In this document: piece after piece, positions 13,840-25,697 of the stretch | How positions within the stretch are numbered: position 1 is the first letter of the stretch | How the letters are laid out: each line of letters opens with the position of its first letter | Assembly (NCBI GenBank): GCA_964304625.1 | Contig: OZ199838.1 | Coordinates: 10,230,001-10,294,000, forward strand | Direction: 5' to 3' | DNA: 64,000 nucleotides | DNA from: Kudoa neothunni | Taxonomy: Eukaryota > Cnidaria | Program-made: the position numbers and the translations under genes | The notes under the pieces: model-generated | Told to the model about the DNA's origin: nothing | Databases searched by the model: none | Seen by the model: the letters and a program-made list of their open reading frames with translations, nothing else

Positions 13840-16800
13840 ATTTTTCTAAAAAATATCTTTTATAAATGCAGAATATACATTTAGTTTCATTAATTCAGTG
13901 ACGAATTTTAACATACCTAATTTGTATCCGTAATATCCAAATGAAAATACAGTAAAGTAAAACTATTTTCCCAATTCGTATTTTAAATTTTTATAATTAG
14001 GTAAATATTTTTAACAGACGATTGATACATCACTAAAATTTAATAAAATGTTGAGTATTCTACTTTTAAATAATAAATGTTTGAAATTATCTTGTAGTGT
14101 AGCGCCAAATAATTGAGACTGTTTAACTTCCACATAAAATTATATTTGAATATTATATATCGATATTGGTGTTGTTATTATTATTACTATCATCATTATC
14201 ATAATTATCTTTTTTTTCTCAAACCTACAACTGTTTGAAATACACCTTTTGGTCTACCTCTCAATTTCACTACTGTTGGCAGTTTAATTCTTATAATTTT
14301 ATGAATTTAGCAAAATGGACAAAAGATACACACCCTCCAAAGATGGATTTTTAGTTGTGGTATCATATACAATATTCGGGATCTCCATATCAGTCATTGA
14401 TGATGGAACATTATCATTAACTGCTTCTAGTCTAAACTCATTCTCTATTCGTGATTCCTCAGTAACAAAACACAAAATAAAAATTCTACTAAAGACAATA
14501 TCATTAATTACATGTTGGGATTGAAATCTCTTGATTGTTTTCGATGACAAATTCAGACATTAATTTGAACTAAATTAAGTTGATATATGAATAGTGGAAA
14601 AAATAGTCACCTTATCCAGAGAATCTCCATTGGAAATAAGAGAGATTAATTCACCTAAAATCTTTTTTAATGAATCATATTTACTCCCTGTTTTTTCATA
14701 ACCTATCGAAGCTATTTTCTTAAAAAGAATTTCTAGCTCCCTGTATCGCTTAAAAGCAGAATTCGGAACGGGGCACTGACTCGAAATTTCTGTAATACTT
14801 GGTTGCACACAACACGAAGGATTTTGAAGGTATAAATTTTTGGTCATTTGAATAAATGATAGGTAATAATTCTTGTGCCACCTCTTATTACAAATTTTCT
14901 CTTCATATAAATTCATGTTCATTTTTTTTCTAGCATAAATATGTCTACATAGTAATTCCATACCTAAGTAGAAAAAACATGTACAACTATTGGGATCAGG
15001 ATTGGCATAGGGTTCGATATGATTATTTATTTCATCCCGCATAATATTATTCGCATATGAAGTTAACAATGTTTTATAGCGTTCGTTAATGTCTGAATTT
15101 AATTTCTCAACAGTTTGGGTTGTCCACTCTCTAACTGCTTTACTCTCACGTTCAGTCCTCATACTTTATAAATAAATAAGCAGATCACTGAAAAAGACTT
15201 CAATTGTTGAGAATTTTTTTAAGATTTGTTTAACTTTGGAATTTATGCATTCTAATCGATTATTGGTTTCATTTAAAAAGTACCCTTTAGGTTCATGTAT
15301 GCCGGGCACCATTCATGTTTGATTGGATCCCAAGATTTATTATAACAACTAATGATTTTTTGGTTACATGTCCTATTTAACAATTCATGGTAATTTTCAT
15401 AAATTTTTGGATCATCGGTATAACAAAGCTTTTGAATCAACTCTAAGGCAGTTTTTCTTTAAGCTTTGTTTATTCTCATTCTTAATGTAGAGATTTCTCT
15501 ACCAAATGTTCTTAAGACATGGTACAGGCATAAGTTTGTACTTACGTTAGGAAATACAGATCTTATAGAGTCTCTTTCAATTATGTCTTTATCCGTAATG
15601 AAACAAACTATTTTGGTTGACATTTCCTCATTATGTTTAAGTAGAGATTAACATAACCAGGCAACAGTCACGGTATTCTCCTCAGATAAAAGAGCAATAG
15701 CTCCTATTTGGCTTTGCTCAAAAGAATCGATAAACAGACTTATATACAATGGGATACGATTATTGATTAATTTATAAGTAGCATCCGTAAATACTAATTC
15801 GGGGAATTTTTTAATAACATTTTTCATATAAAGGTCTTGGAAAAATATTCCAGTCATTTCATTGGAGTTATTGTGCAATATTTCGATAGTTCCATTTGGG
15901 TGAGAACTTTTTATTGAATTAAACAACTCCGAAATATCAGAAAAACATTTTTTTAGTGTTTGGATATAATTATGGATTTGCTTCAACGAAACCTTTTTTT
16001 GTGATTGGTTCATGATTTCTACTTGTACTCTTTTTAAATTTCCATCATAAAAATGAACATTTTTTATAAGATTTTTTCTTTCTTCATCTAATTTTCTATT
16101 CATTGGAAAAAAATCCTTAAAATGCTCATTTCTGTTGCAGCTGTGAGTAAGATCCAATTTTCTAATAACTAACATGTTCATGTTTTTAGGAACTCGCAGT
16201 GTAATGAAGAAATTGCAACCACTTTTATGGCTGTTGATTTTTCTCTTCCCAGCACTTTTAGATCGTATCTGAATTCAAATTAATTACATCAATGTTTATA
16301 TAGATAATTACATTTTTACCACCATGAACACAACAAAAAGTGGCTTCATAATAACCAAGATCAGAGTTCATGTCTGTTAAATTTTTGTAAGGCAGTTGAG
16401 ATTTTTCTAGAGTCTCGGATCCAGTAACAAAAGTTGTTTCGCTTTGAGTATTTATCCATGAATTCTTTAGTCTTTTCAAAGTTTGTAAATGCATTTCCGA
16501 CCTTAGGTTCAGATGTAATATCCTGAATTAGTAGTGTTTGATCAGACTCTCCCTCCGTACTGATTCTACTCGCGACTATCAACGTTACAACCGCACGCTA
16601 ATGGATATTTTACTCGTTTATAGTGCTGTAACACATAAAATTAGGTTAATTACGAAAATAATATAGATTTACAAAAAATTTAATGTCATTTATAATGATA
16701 CTTATGAATGAGTTTAAAATATCCTCGATGTATTTTGATGCCTAATTGTTAACTAAAAGATAAATGAAGCTAAATTTATGTTCTGCATTTATAAAATATA

Positions 16801-16874
16801 TTTTTTAGAAAAAATTGTCGCGATTGAATTATTATTTTAGGAGAAAAATCGCGTTCGGCAAAATAGACACTGCC
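13840..16874 (-). mobile_element. Mutator-like element (MULE) with long inverted repeats, decayed
   Basis: Long inverted repeats: about 13843-13905 matches the complement of about 16765-16825 (shared core TTTTATAAATGCAGAA). The right end at 16862-16873 is GCAGTGTCTATT on the minus strand. The left outer end is not clear and may be lost against the neighbouring piggyBac relic. The element encloses the broken SWIM-type MULE transposase. Confidence 0.75.
14575..16582 (-). pseudogene. Broken MULE transposase with SWIM zinc finger
   Basis: From the N terminus (16582 downwards): a FAR1/FLYWCH-like zinc region (FVTGSETL, then YYEATFCCVHGGK). Then a MULE DDE domain with FPELVFTDATYKLINNRIPL and, after a frame change near 15650, FITDKDIIERDSIRSVFP plus LCLYHVLRTFGREI. 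Last is a SWIM finger of CxCx(n)CxH type in SCTCFFYLGMELLCRHIYA near 15000. Domain order and catalytic Asp motifs are those of animal MULEs. Frame changes between 15160 and 15650 and near 16200-16260 break it. Confidence 0.85.
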
Positions 16875-17622
16875 TAAAATCTTACTACCAAATTTAGCCA
16901 ATAAGGCAGAAGGTAATAGAACAAGCATTGTTTAATTCCCAAAAGAAGGGAAAACTATATTTTATAGAAAACTTTATAAAAATAAAATTAAAAAAGATAT
17001 ATAATGATTAAAATATAAATTAGTTTAAGTAATATCCTCGTAAAGTATTAAATACACATTTGCCACAAGGTTATTTTTCAGATACAGTAGCCATATACGC
17101 GTATGTCGACGCATTTTACGAAAAAAATATGTTATTTTTAATGTGGTCAATAAAATTTATGGGGGGTTTTAATTCAAATGGGCTATCCAAACCGCCGTAT
17201 TTGTTAAATAAGAATTGACGAAATCGCGCTCAACTCAAATCCAACGAACACACCGTATATAAAATAACATTTTCAATACGAATAAAAGCTCCGATAAGTA
17301 TTAATAATAAAAATAAGCGTACACTCATGCGATTTTAAACAACATAATACTATCTAACGCTCAAACCCATAAGTAAATTTTAATACAAATATAGTTTTAT
17401 AAAATTTTAGTCCTGGGGAAATAAAAAATAACTTTACGTATTATAATAATCAGTTTTGTAGTGTCATCTATTTTAGGAGATATTCATTACCGCAAGAATA
17501 GCCTGTCTCAAAATTATAGGATATTGCTTAGTATAATTCTAAATGAGTTAGTGCAACGATAAATAAGGTTTTGTTCCATTAAAAAACGAATATAAATACT
17601 TGAACAAAATTCAATATAATAA
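16875..17622. other. Intergenic, no gene seen
   Basis: AT-rich spacer between the MULE right end and the EXOC5 stop. No coding sense was found. Confidence 0.4.
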
Positions 17623-20600
17623 TTAAAAAAATTTGTCAAAAATTGAATCTTTGAAATCCACTCTTAGTTGTATAATACTTTCGATCAATGAACGATCGAC
17701 CAATTTCTAAATAACAAATCACACCGTACAAATGAAACCCCAGCTCTTACCAAATCTTCATTGGACAAAAGTTCATTGATATTATCGGGATGAAGCATGA
17801 GAAAGTCCACCAAACTATCAAGAATGTTGAACAATTGTTTAATATTAGAATTCTGAAGTAAGAGTTATTGAGTGAGAAAAGAAATTATTACTTTATTGGG
17901 ATTGATTCGACGAGAATATTCAGATATGTCCCAACCAATAAGCATAGCTCCTTCCGAGGTGAAGTTGAAATTACGCAAGTGATCGAGATAAATTTTGAGA
18001 AATCTCATAGCGAATTCAGTGTTGATAACATCATAGTTGGAGCCTTCTAGCGAATATGATAGTTCTTGTAGAAAGTAGTCGATAGCATCACACACAGAAT
18101 TCATGGCCTAATTAAATTTGAGAAATTATATCCATTGTAGCCCATCGTTTTGGGGAAGAAATATTACTTTGGTCCCAAGCACCCCACTTTTACAGTTGAG
18201 AAATTCGTTTTGTTTCTGTTCTGTAGACAAAATATGCCTGATCCAATTTATATATGATGTCAATACTCTAATAGATAAATAGAACATAGTTATTATTCTT
18301 ATTTTCCGCCAACATATTACCTTTCAATCCCATCCTGTATTTTGGTTTCAAAAGTTTGTTTTATTGTTTTTAGATGATTCAAACATGTAGCATAATACGA
18401 TGTGAGGCTTAATAAATCCAAAAATATTAACACAAATTAGTGGTAATTATAATTACCCAATAGTTTTCATAATCATTTCAGTGAAGTGTTTTTGTAGAAA
18501 CAAAACGATGATATTCAGTTGTTCGACTAATTTGAAAAAATCTAATGACGGTTTTTGTTTGGGATTAAAGGGTGGTAAAGCTAACCAAAAATTATTTGAT
18601 TTCAGAAAGAAGAATAAATAATGTTGTTATTGGCATTTTAAAAAATACCCCAATTTATTTATTTTTCGCTATTATTAGTTTTAAAAAAATTTGAATGTTT
18701 TATTATCTTTAACAGCAATTTTATGAATTACTAGAGACTGTAGCTATTGACCCATACAAATTTCATCTTAAATGCCATACACGTTTGTGCGAAACGACAT
18801 TTTTAGTTCAACAATTTCAATTTATACTTTTTATAATCAATTTATATTTTATTATAAGATATGACAACATGATGTATTTCTTATGAGCTAAATGTAATTA
18901 ACTATCGCTGGAACAACGGAGCCGACTGAATCCGTATTGGCCAATAAACACCCATTCAAACATATTAGTGGACATATGCAGCAAATACGGATTAATTTTG
19001 CCATGCCAATAAGGTGGACAATAAAAAATACATTTCAATGCCATATCGATACCATTATTGCAATAGATTCTGGGGAGATAATCAATCAGCACCATATATA
19101 TCTGGACAATATTAGCAGCAAGATCAACAGATGGCGACAACTATCGCGAGAAACCAATTATAAATTATAATAAATAATTCAGCAGTAGTTTACAATTTCG
19201 CATCTTTCAATCGCCAATCGATTATCCTGTATCATACTCACAGCCACATTATGGGAGATAACCATTGCGACACTAAAGATGATCATTCATACAATACACC
19301 TTTAAATAAATAATAAATAGATTATCGATGCATACTCGACTTTTGGTGCTGTAAGTTGTATGCTTGAGAAAATATTTTTGTTGACATTGACCTCTCCGAG
19401 ATTCTTAGTGATTATGTCTTTGTAGCAATTTTTTAACAGCTGAACTTCCTTCCTAAAGCAGATTCAGTCACACCGCCATCCATACGTCTTAATAAGAGCA
19501 ATCAATTAGATAAAGTACTGAATGTAGTTATCAAGATATTCCCCAAAAAGAGCTTTTTTGTGCATTTCCAGCGTTGATGCCTGTACAACAGTATTGGCGC
19601 CAAGAATCGCTTTTTCTATGGTGGCTGTTCTATTCCAAAATGCGAATAATTAGACGAATCATTAGAAAACAATTATAATCAATAAGCTACTCTCGATATA
19701 AATTCTTCAAAATTTCAAATGTTTTCACATCGCTGTTCTGAAAATCTTTCATTTCTGTGATCACTCTTTTCTAAGAGATGTGTAATCACTTATAGACTCC
19801 AACCCAAGTTCTCACTCTGATAATGACTTCGAAGATACTTTGTACAAAATTGTTCATAACAAGTCGTTTATGCCCAGAAAATACGTGGTCAATAATTCGG
19901 GCACCAGTATTAAAAGTGTTAATAACTCCCATAGCGAAATCTTGCGGTAACAACACAAAATCCTGAATAAAAAATTCGTATCCGAAAAATGAATCAATTC
20001 TAATTTAATTCTGTTACTTGTATACAGAGATTGATAAGATTCGTGTAACAAGTGTGAAATTCCTATAGAATAAGATAATTTAGAAACATAAATATTTCCA
20101 AGATCAAAAATTAGAATTTTAATATCTATGGTATCTAAGGTCTCAATAAGTCATTTTTGTCTGCGAGGTACTTAATTAACATTTTATTGTTAGGGATGTC
20201 TATTAGTTCGTACAAGATAATGTCAGCGTGTAATAATAAATTATAATTTATTCTTTATCGCATATATGAGTATAGAAGTAGAATAAACAACAGATTTTAG
20301 CAGAATTCACGAAATGATTCATTTTTTACGAATAAACAGGAATTGTAAGGATTCAATAATGTTTTTTGAGCATGTACCGGATTATCTAAAAATGGTTGTA
20401 TGCGGCCCAATAACGAAAGCCTATTCACTTTTCGTTAACGTTATTGCGCGTATACTACCATGCATGAGAAAATTTTAGAATCATATTAAAATTAATTCCA
20501 CAACCCTAATCCCATTATCAGGAAATCACGCAAAATGCAAGGATTCTATAATTTATTAAATAGACGCGCCAAAAAATGTTCGACTAATGCGACTTAAAAA

Positions 20601-23131
20601 AAAGGTTCCAAACTAACTTTTTTCCACGTTTCTGGATAATGGTGGTTTATGTACTTCCTTGCAATGTTTCCTCGAAAATAAGACCAAGTAACTATTTCTT
20701 GCGTAAAATTAATACAAGACCGGGTCTTATTTTGGGGGAAATGCGGTAGCTTAAGATTCGGTAACAATAATTCTCATAATAATTAAATCCAGGCTTATGC
20801 ATTTGGGCACTAATTGTTTATGATTTCAAAAAATTAAATAAAAATTTTATGTGGGTCTTTAATTAATAAAATAACAATTGACGAAGCCAAGAAGCCGAAA
20901 GCCCTGTTTTAACAAATGTAAAATGTAAGTGTTGTCCTGATAGCGTTACCAAATAAACATTAAGTTTTAGAACCTATCCTTAAAAACCTAAATTTATTTA
21001 GTTAAACTATTATTTGACATTATCAATTAAAATAATAATTTTTTCTCCCCTTAAATATTTTTCATTCGAAAATCACAGAAAAATGATAAATCCTAAAATA
21101 ATTAATAAGCTCTACATTCATGCAAAAATGCGATTAAACTTATTGAGCCAATTAAAGTTAATTATTTAGTCAATAGTAATAATAAATTTTAATTGATTTA
21201 TTCATACATTCAGAGTACAGTTTTCTCGCATTTAGTTTTATAAACGCTATAAATAACTAGAATTAGAGCTTTCCTATGACTGAAATTTTTTTGACCTAAT
21301 TAGAAGATATTTAGTTGAATTCTTATTTATCTAAGATCAGGTATCTACCCATGTACAAACCTAAGTATTGGCGAACATTGTAATTTTCTTAGCTCTTAAT
21401 TGTTTGAAAAAAGTGTCATCAAGTTAAAAATATTAATTACTAAACGAATCTCCCATAATAATCAATTGAAAGACGTAAATAACTATAGATGGCGGCAAAG
21501 AGAAGTATTCGCTTCCATCTAAAATTAGAATTGGAACAAACTTTATTGAACTTTATCGATTTTTATTCCAAAAAAAGATTAATTCATTTATAAATTAGTC
21601 ATTAAATCAAATATAAACATAAATAACGACGAAATAAAATAAATATTTATTAATTACATTATTAGCTACGATTTTTACGATTTAAACACTCGAAACTCAA
21701 TAAACTTATGACTTAACTTGAATAATAGAAACTATTTATTTAAGGATCATAAGGATGGTTAAAATGGGCAAAAAATATGGAAATAACATTCAAGCTGTTC
21801 TCACTTTAATATTCTTTTTAACAGTAATTTCATACTACGAGATAATATAATTAAAGTTAATATGTGCTAAATATTATATAGAATATATTTTAATTATTAT
21901 AAACTACCCAAAAAAAATTATTTCATTAAATTTTGTTTTTTTTTTGCCTTTATTTAAATTCTTCAATAATGTGAAATCTCTTTCAACATTTTTTTAATTT
22001 CATTTAATGTAATATAAACAGGTTAAACTTTCTTAAGATTTCCCCCAAATCATCAATAAAAAGATAGAAATTAAGATGAATAATTGTTTAATTAAACCAA
22101 TATAATTTATTCAATTTCATATACAGATTTGGTGTTCGTTTGAACAATAAAACTTTTTATTTATCTAAAACTCATCGCGTATGCTTTATTCTCACGCATT
22201 TTTAAAATATCCCCCCTCGCGCTAAATATTAAATACTTTCGATGGCATCAACGTGTCAGAACACTCTTTCATCATTCTTATGTCACCTTGTCGGTAGGCA
22301 TCTGAAAATTGTCCATTCACTTGATCCACCAATTTTTTATAAGAAGCTACGCCCGAACTAGAACCAGCATAATAAATAATCAAGTATATACCCTCTATAA
22401 GTTGTTTGGATTTATCAAATTTTGCATCATCCAAATCTTTAAAGATCGACACCACATAATGCATCATAATTGTTGATTTATGTAGCTATAAGATAGATGA
22501 GTGTAAATAGGATACAATGGTTTTTAATAAAAATCGATGATAATTTACATTATCAGCATTCTTAAAGCTGGGCGGTTCCACATTGAATTCCATAAACGAA
22601 TTTATAACTGATATCAATTCAATAGCCTCCTTGGCACGTTCCGAAGGTGTGCTACAATTTTCTAGCTGCTTAGCAACACCAGATATATTTGACGATATAT
22701 TCTGAACATGAGAGTTGATAGTGTTGAAATCATTCTCTACAAACTACACACATCAAAATTGATTGTTGAATATTGACCGAGATTGGGCTTATATTGTTGG
22801 TTTACATTTGTTTTATTTCCCAAAATTGAAATATTGCTTTTGTATTCTTTCTCATGAGCAACCAACTCGCTGCAAGTTTCGTATATTTCTCGATCAACTG
22901 TACCACTCAAATAATTTAAATCATTGATTTTTTCCTCAAATGCTTTCATCACACTTTCGGCATTAACTAAGAGTGCTCCTTCAATAGACTTATCACTTAT
23001 TCTTTCATTGTTATAAGCTAATTTTTCCACATAAGGGTTCAAATAGAATGGTTCCTAGTATGCAATATAGATAGAATCGAAATTGTGTATTCATCTACGA
23101 AAAAATGATCTTTCTGTGAACTTTTCGACAT
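17623..23131 (-). CDS. EXOC5: Exocyst complex component 5 (Sec10), 17 exons
   Basis: A subunit of the octameric exocyst that tethers secretory vesicles to the plasma membrane. Exons on the minus strand: 23131-23099, 23054-22806, 22734-22549, 22485-22237, 20062-20018, 19962-19816, 19770-19691, 19629-19519, 19452-19336, 19272-19194, 19140-18903, 18526-18457, 18407-18321, 18267-18168, 18107-17892, 17852-17751 and 17706-17623. Phases agree at every junction and give 730 residues (human 708). Conserved stretches run from EPFYLNPYVEKLAYNN at the N terminus through SGVAKQLENCSTPSERAKEA, VVSIFKDL, VQSIFE and KQTFETKIQDGIERVLTSYI to MRFLKIYLDHLRNF and IIQLRVDFKDSIFDKFF at the end. Fifteen introns are under about 100 bp or a few hundred; intron 4 is 2.2 kb. 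The start codon is chosen because the 11-codon first exon joins in phase to the EPF motif. Confidence 0.92.
20063..22236 (-). other. Large intron 4 of EXOC5
   Basis: 2174 bp, some forty times the usual intron in this window. It is very AT-rich and contains a MITE at 20661-20748. No coding sense was found inside. The donor follows codons for PSK and the acceptor precedes codons for EFHTCYTNL, both in phase 0. Confidence 0.8.
20661..20748. mobile_element. Short palindromic MITE in EXOC5 intron
   Basis: GTTTCCTCGAAAATAAGACC at 20665-20684 faces its near complement GGGTCTTATTTTGGGGGAAA at 20722-20741. The same CCCGAAAATAAGAC/GTCTTATTTTCGGGG terminus is, from memory, a widespread short inverted-repeat element in animal genomes. 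Confidence 0.6.
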
Positions 23132-23452
23132 TCTCAAAAACAGCCCTCTTCAACTTGAACAAAATTAATACGCAACAGATTTGTTACCATTCGTATAAGT
23201 TCGCCTGCAATTCGCCTCCTTATTTTTTATCTGTACTTTGGCGATGCATTTTTCTTACAGACGTGAATAATGATGTATTCAATAAGTTTTTACAAAACTA
23301 ATTAGAGCTTTAAATTAAAATTTTAGTAACTAAGAGGGTGTTTAGGGTCACACAAAATATAATAGTTTAGGGGTACATTGCGCAAGCAAGCTACCTAGTT
23401 TGTGATAAGTGTGTCGAATTTTGGCTTGAACTAATAGAGTATATTGTTTGTT
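23132..23452. promoter_or_regulatory. Shared head-to-head promoter region
   Basis: 321 bp separate the start codons of EXOC5 (leftward) and the small basic-protein gene (rightward). Both promoters must fit here. I see no clear TATA box or repeated motif. Confidence 0.5.
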
Positions 23453-23825
23453 ATGGGTAGCTCCACTAGACGACGACAAATTAAAGTTATTAAACCGGCT
23501 ACGAATGTTGGAAAACAATCCAACAACAACAAAACCGCTAAACAAACAAAAAAACACACCAAGCTAGTCGAAAGTGATGATTGATGAAATGACCGCTTCA
23601 TTCTCCAAATTTGTAGGTCTTAAGAAAAACCAAAACAAGATCAAATTGGCTCAAAGGGAAAGAATCAGAAAACCAATCAAAACCACCAACCGTCTCAATA
23701 ATTGGACTGATATCAATAAGTGTATCAAAGACATACACAAATCCACTGTAAATAACACCAGTAACAAACCCAAAACATCTGGAAAGTATTCAAACAATTC
23801 TTATGTATTTAAAACTCTTTCATAG
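23453..23825 (+). CDS. Small lysine-rich protein, possibly SLX9-like
   Basis: Two exons, 23453-23573 and 23617-23825, with a 43-bp intron. Together they give a 109-residue strongly basic protein. It starts MGSSTRRRQIKVIK, has a Lys/Asn-rich stretch, then KKNQNKIKLAQRERIRKP and a polar C terminus ending VFKTLS. Composition suggests a nucleolar or ribosome-biogenesis role. A lysine-rich helix followed by an ALP-like position makes the SLX9/FAM207 family a weak candidate, but the family's VVGD motif is not visible. Without the intron the frame would end at TGA after codon 43. An AATAAA lies at about 23895. It is head-to-head with EXOC5 and tail-to-tail with the BolA gene, with only 140 bp between stop codons. 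Confidence 0.55.
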
Positions 23826-23965
23826 GATTAATTCGGAAACCCCCATATCAAAAAAGTAATACTGATAATTTATGCTATTTCTGACCCCGACGATAGAAAT
23901 AAAGACACAGCAATATTCAAAAATAAAAAATCATTAGATTTATTGTCAAAATTGTAGAATCTAAT

Positions 23966-24452
23966 CTAGTTGTTCTTTTTTACACAATCTGGTGAGGGAT
24001 CGATTTTTCCTTGCTCCTTATCCCATTGTTCTATTGTTTTCGTCTGCGTAAATTTACTAGAAAGCGCGCTCAATACATAATCTAACGTACGATTATGGAC
24101 ATGGCGTGAATTTGCTTCATTTCTTCATCAATTATTTCATATATGGCTCGATGTTGCTAATTTTATTTACAATATTGCTTTCGTTCAATAAAATAGAATT
24201 ACTTTCAGCAATGGCATACTTTTGAAATAATCAGATACGACCACTAATTTCAAATGACTCTCATCGACTATATTCGCAAATTATCAACTGAACAATGGAA
24301 ATAAATCACGGTGAAAACGATGATTTGGACTTTCGTTTATCACTTTAATCAAATGGGGCTATAAACTGAATTATATTTGTAGTGGACGAAAAATTCACTT
24401 TAATTGCGGAAGTAATTTTTGACACGATACTCTTGGATAGGGGGCCACACAT
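23966..24452 (-). CDS. BOLA1: BolA-family protein, BOLA1-like
   Basis: BolA proteins pair with monothiol glutaredoxins around a [2Fe-2S] cluster; BOLA1 is mitochondrial in animals. Exons: 24452-24399, 24358-24289, 24243-24203, 24156-24091 and 24043-23966, in phase, giving 102 residues. Motifs: INESPNHRFH (family NES..H), then MVVSDYFKSMPLLKQHRAIY (family VVSD.FEG...L..HR), then IHAMSIITKTIEQWDKE (family HALSI..KTP.QW). The C terminus has PSPDC, like the TSPPC of BOLA1, which is why BOLA1 is preferred over BOLA2 or BOLA3. Introns are 40, 45, 46 and 47 bp. The N terminus is short: an in-frame stop precedes the chosen ATG, so a mitochondrial targeting peptide is not visible unless another exon lies upstream. 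Confidence 0.88.
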
Positions 24453-25697
24453 TTGCCAACGCGATATTCGGGATAATTCGGCAGATCATTTTTAGTCGGA
24501 ATCCTAATATGTTGGTGATCCCTTTTCCAGCTTAAAAAATTGAACACCGAAATTTTCTTTTATTTTTAACCTATTGTATAGCTAAGTCCTTCTCTATTTA
24601 ATATTTTATTTGATTCGTTTATGTTGTGCATTATTAGGTACTAAGTAAAAAACAAGCGATGAATATATTACTTACTTTAATTCCGCAAACTAACGCTTTT
24701 TAAATCTTGAAGATAAAAATATTTTGCATTAAGTGTTAAAAACGAAACTCAACTCTATAAATGCAAGCCTTATTTAATACAGCAAACATTTTGTACCGTT
24801 AAAAATATATTCTATAGCTTGCCGCGAGTATGAGAAACCCCTAAAAATCAAGCCCTAGAATCTAGTTTTCATTTTCAATCTTCTTATTTACAAATAATGA
24901 TTAATATTAATTATGCATGTAATAGAATTTAATGATTACAGAAAATTTAACAATGCATGCCAATCTCGGTTTGGATCAAAAGGGGATTAAAAAAAACACA
25001 CACTATGACATGTGGAATATAGATTTTGTGTAAAAACTTTTATTTAGAGTAACAATCTCTTCAAATAATAAATATTTGAATTTAAAATTTAAGTCATTTC
25101 ATTTCACAAAATCGCAGAATTGCTCTTAAACATAGAAGGAAAATGGCAAAAGGAATATGCGTTTTTATAAGATGCAGGACAATAACAGAACTTGTTAATA
25201 TATTCGTTGGGTTCATCGGAATACTTTTAAAATATATTCATTTGTGTAACACAAGGTCCGGACCGGGATCCGAACCTGGGCTCTTTGTGCTAAAAGGCGG
25301 TGGTGCCATACCGCACTGCTCTCGATCGCGCATCTATGGTTGGTGGATTATAACCCTTATATAATCCACATGTTACAATTTGGACTACCATATCAATTTT
25401 CGGACACATTGTTCTCATTTTGCTTATTATTATCGTATAATAACGCGTGGATGCTTCGAGTTATCATTATATCACAAATTATCTCATGATATGATTTTAA
25501 TGGTTTAACCAATGTTTTATATTTATAACAATATTACTGTGTTTTATTTTTGTATCTTTTTTGTTAATTTATTTTGAGTTATTAAACAAATTATTGCACA
25601 TTTTCTGAAAAATTACACGAGCGTTAATTTTACGAATAAATTTTCTATTAATTTTGAAATTCTATACTGTATATTTAATGAATAAAAACAAAAATAT
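24453..25697. other. Intergenic with a tRNA-like patch
   Basis: AT-rich apart from a GC-rich tRNA-like stretch at 25255-25330. No protein gene was found; the 73-residue frame at 25143-25364 runs through the tRNA-like patch and lacks sense. Confidence 0.4.
25255..25330 (-). repeat. tRNA-derived sequence (SINE or tRNA pseudogene)
   Basis: On the minus strand a box-B-like GGTTCGGATCC sits in a stem CCAGG/CCCGG, followed by GGTCCGGACC. Upstream is a GC-rich block that could hold a degenerate box A. There is no complementary 5' acceptor strand, so it is not a complete tRNA gene. A SINE head or tRNA pseudogene fits best. Confidence 0.4.

Noticed and set aside
17623-20062. Sec15/EXOC6-like C terminus
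   Set aside because: First impression from WDISEY and RINPN; once short introns are removed the whole chain aligns with EXOC5/Sec10 instead.
25255-25330. Functional tRNA gene
   Set aside because: A T-arm-like part is present but there is no matching 5' acceptor strand, so a SINE or pseudogene is more likely.
25143-25364. 73-residue open frame on the plus strand
   Set aside because: It runs through a tRNA-derived patch on the other strand and has no protein-like pattern.
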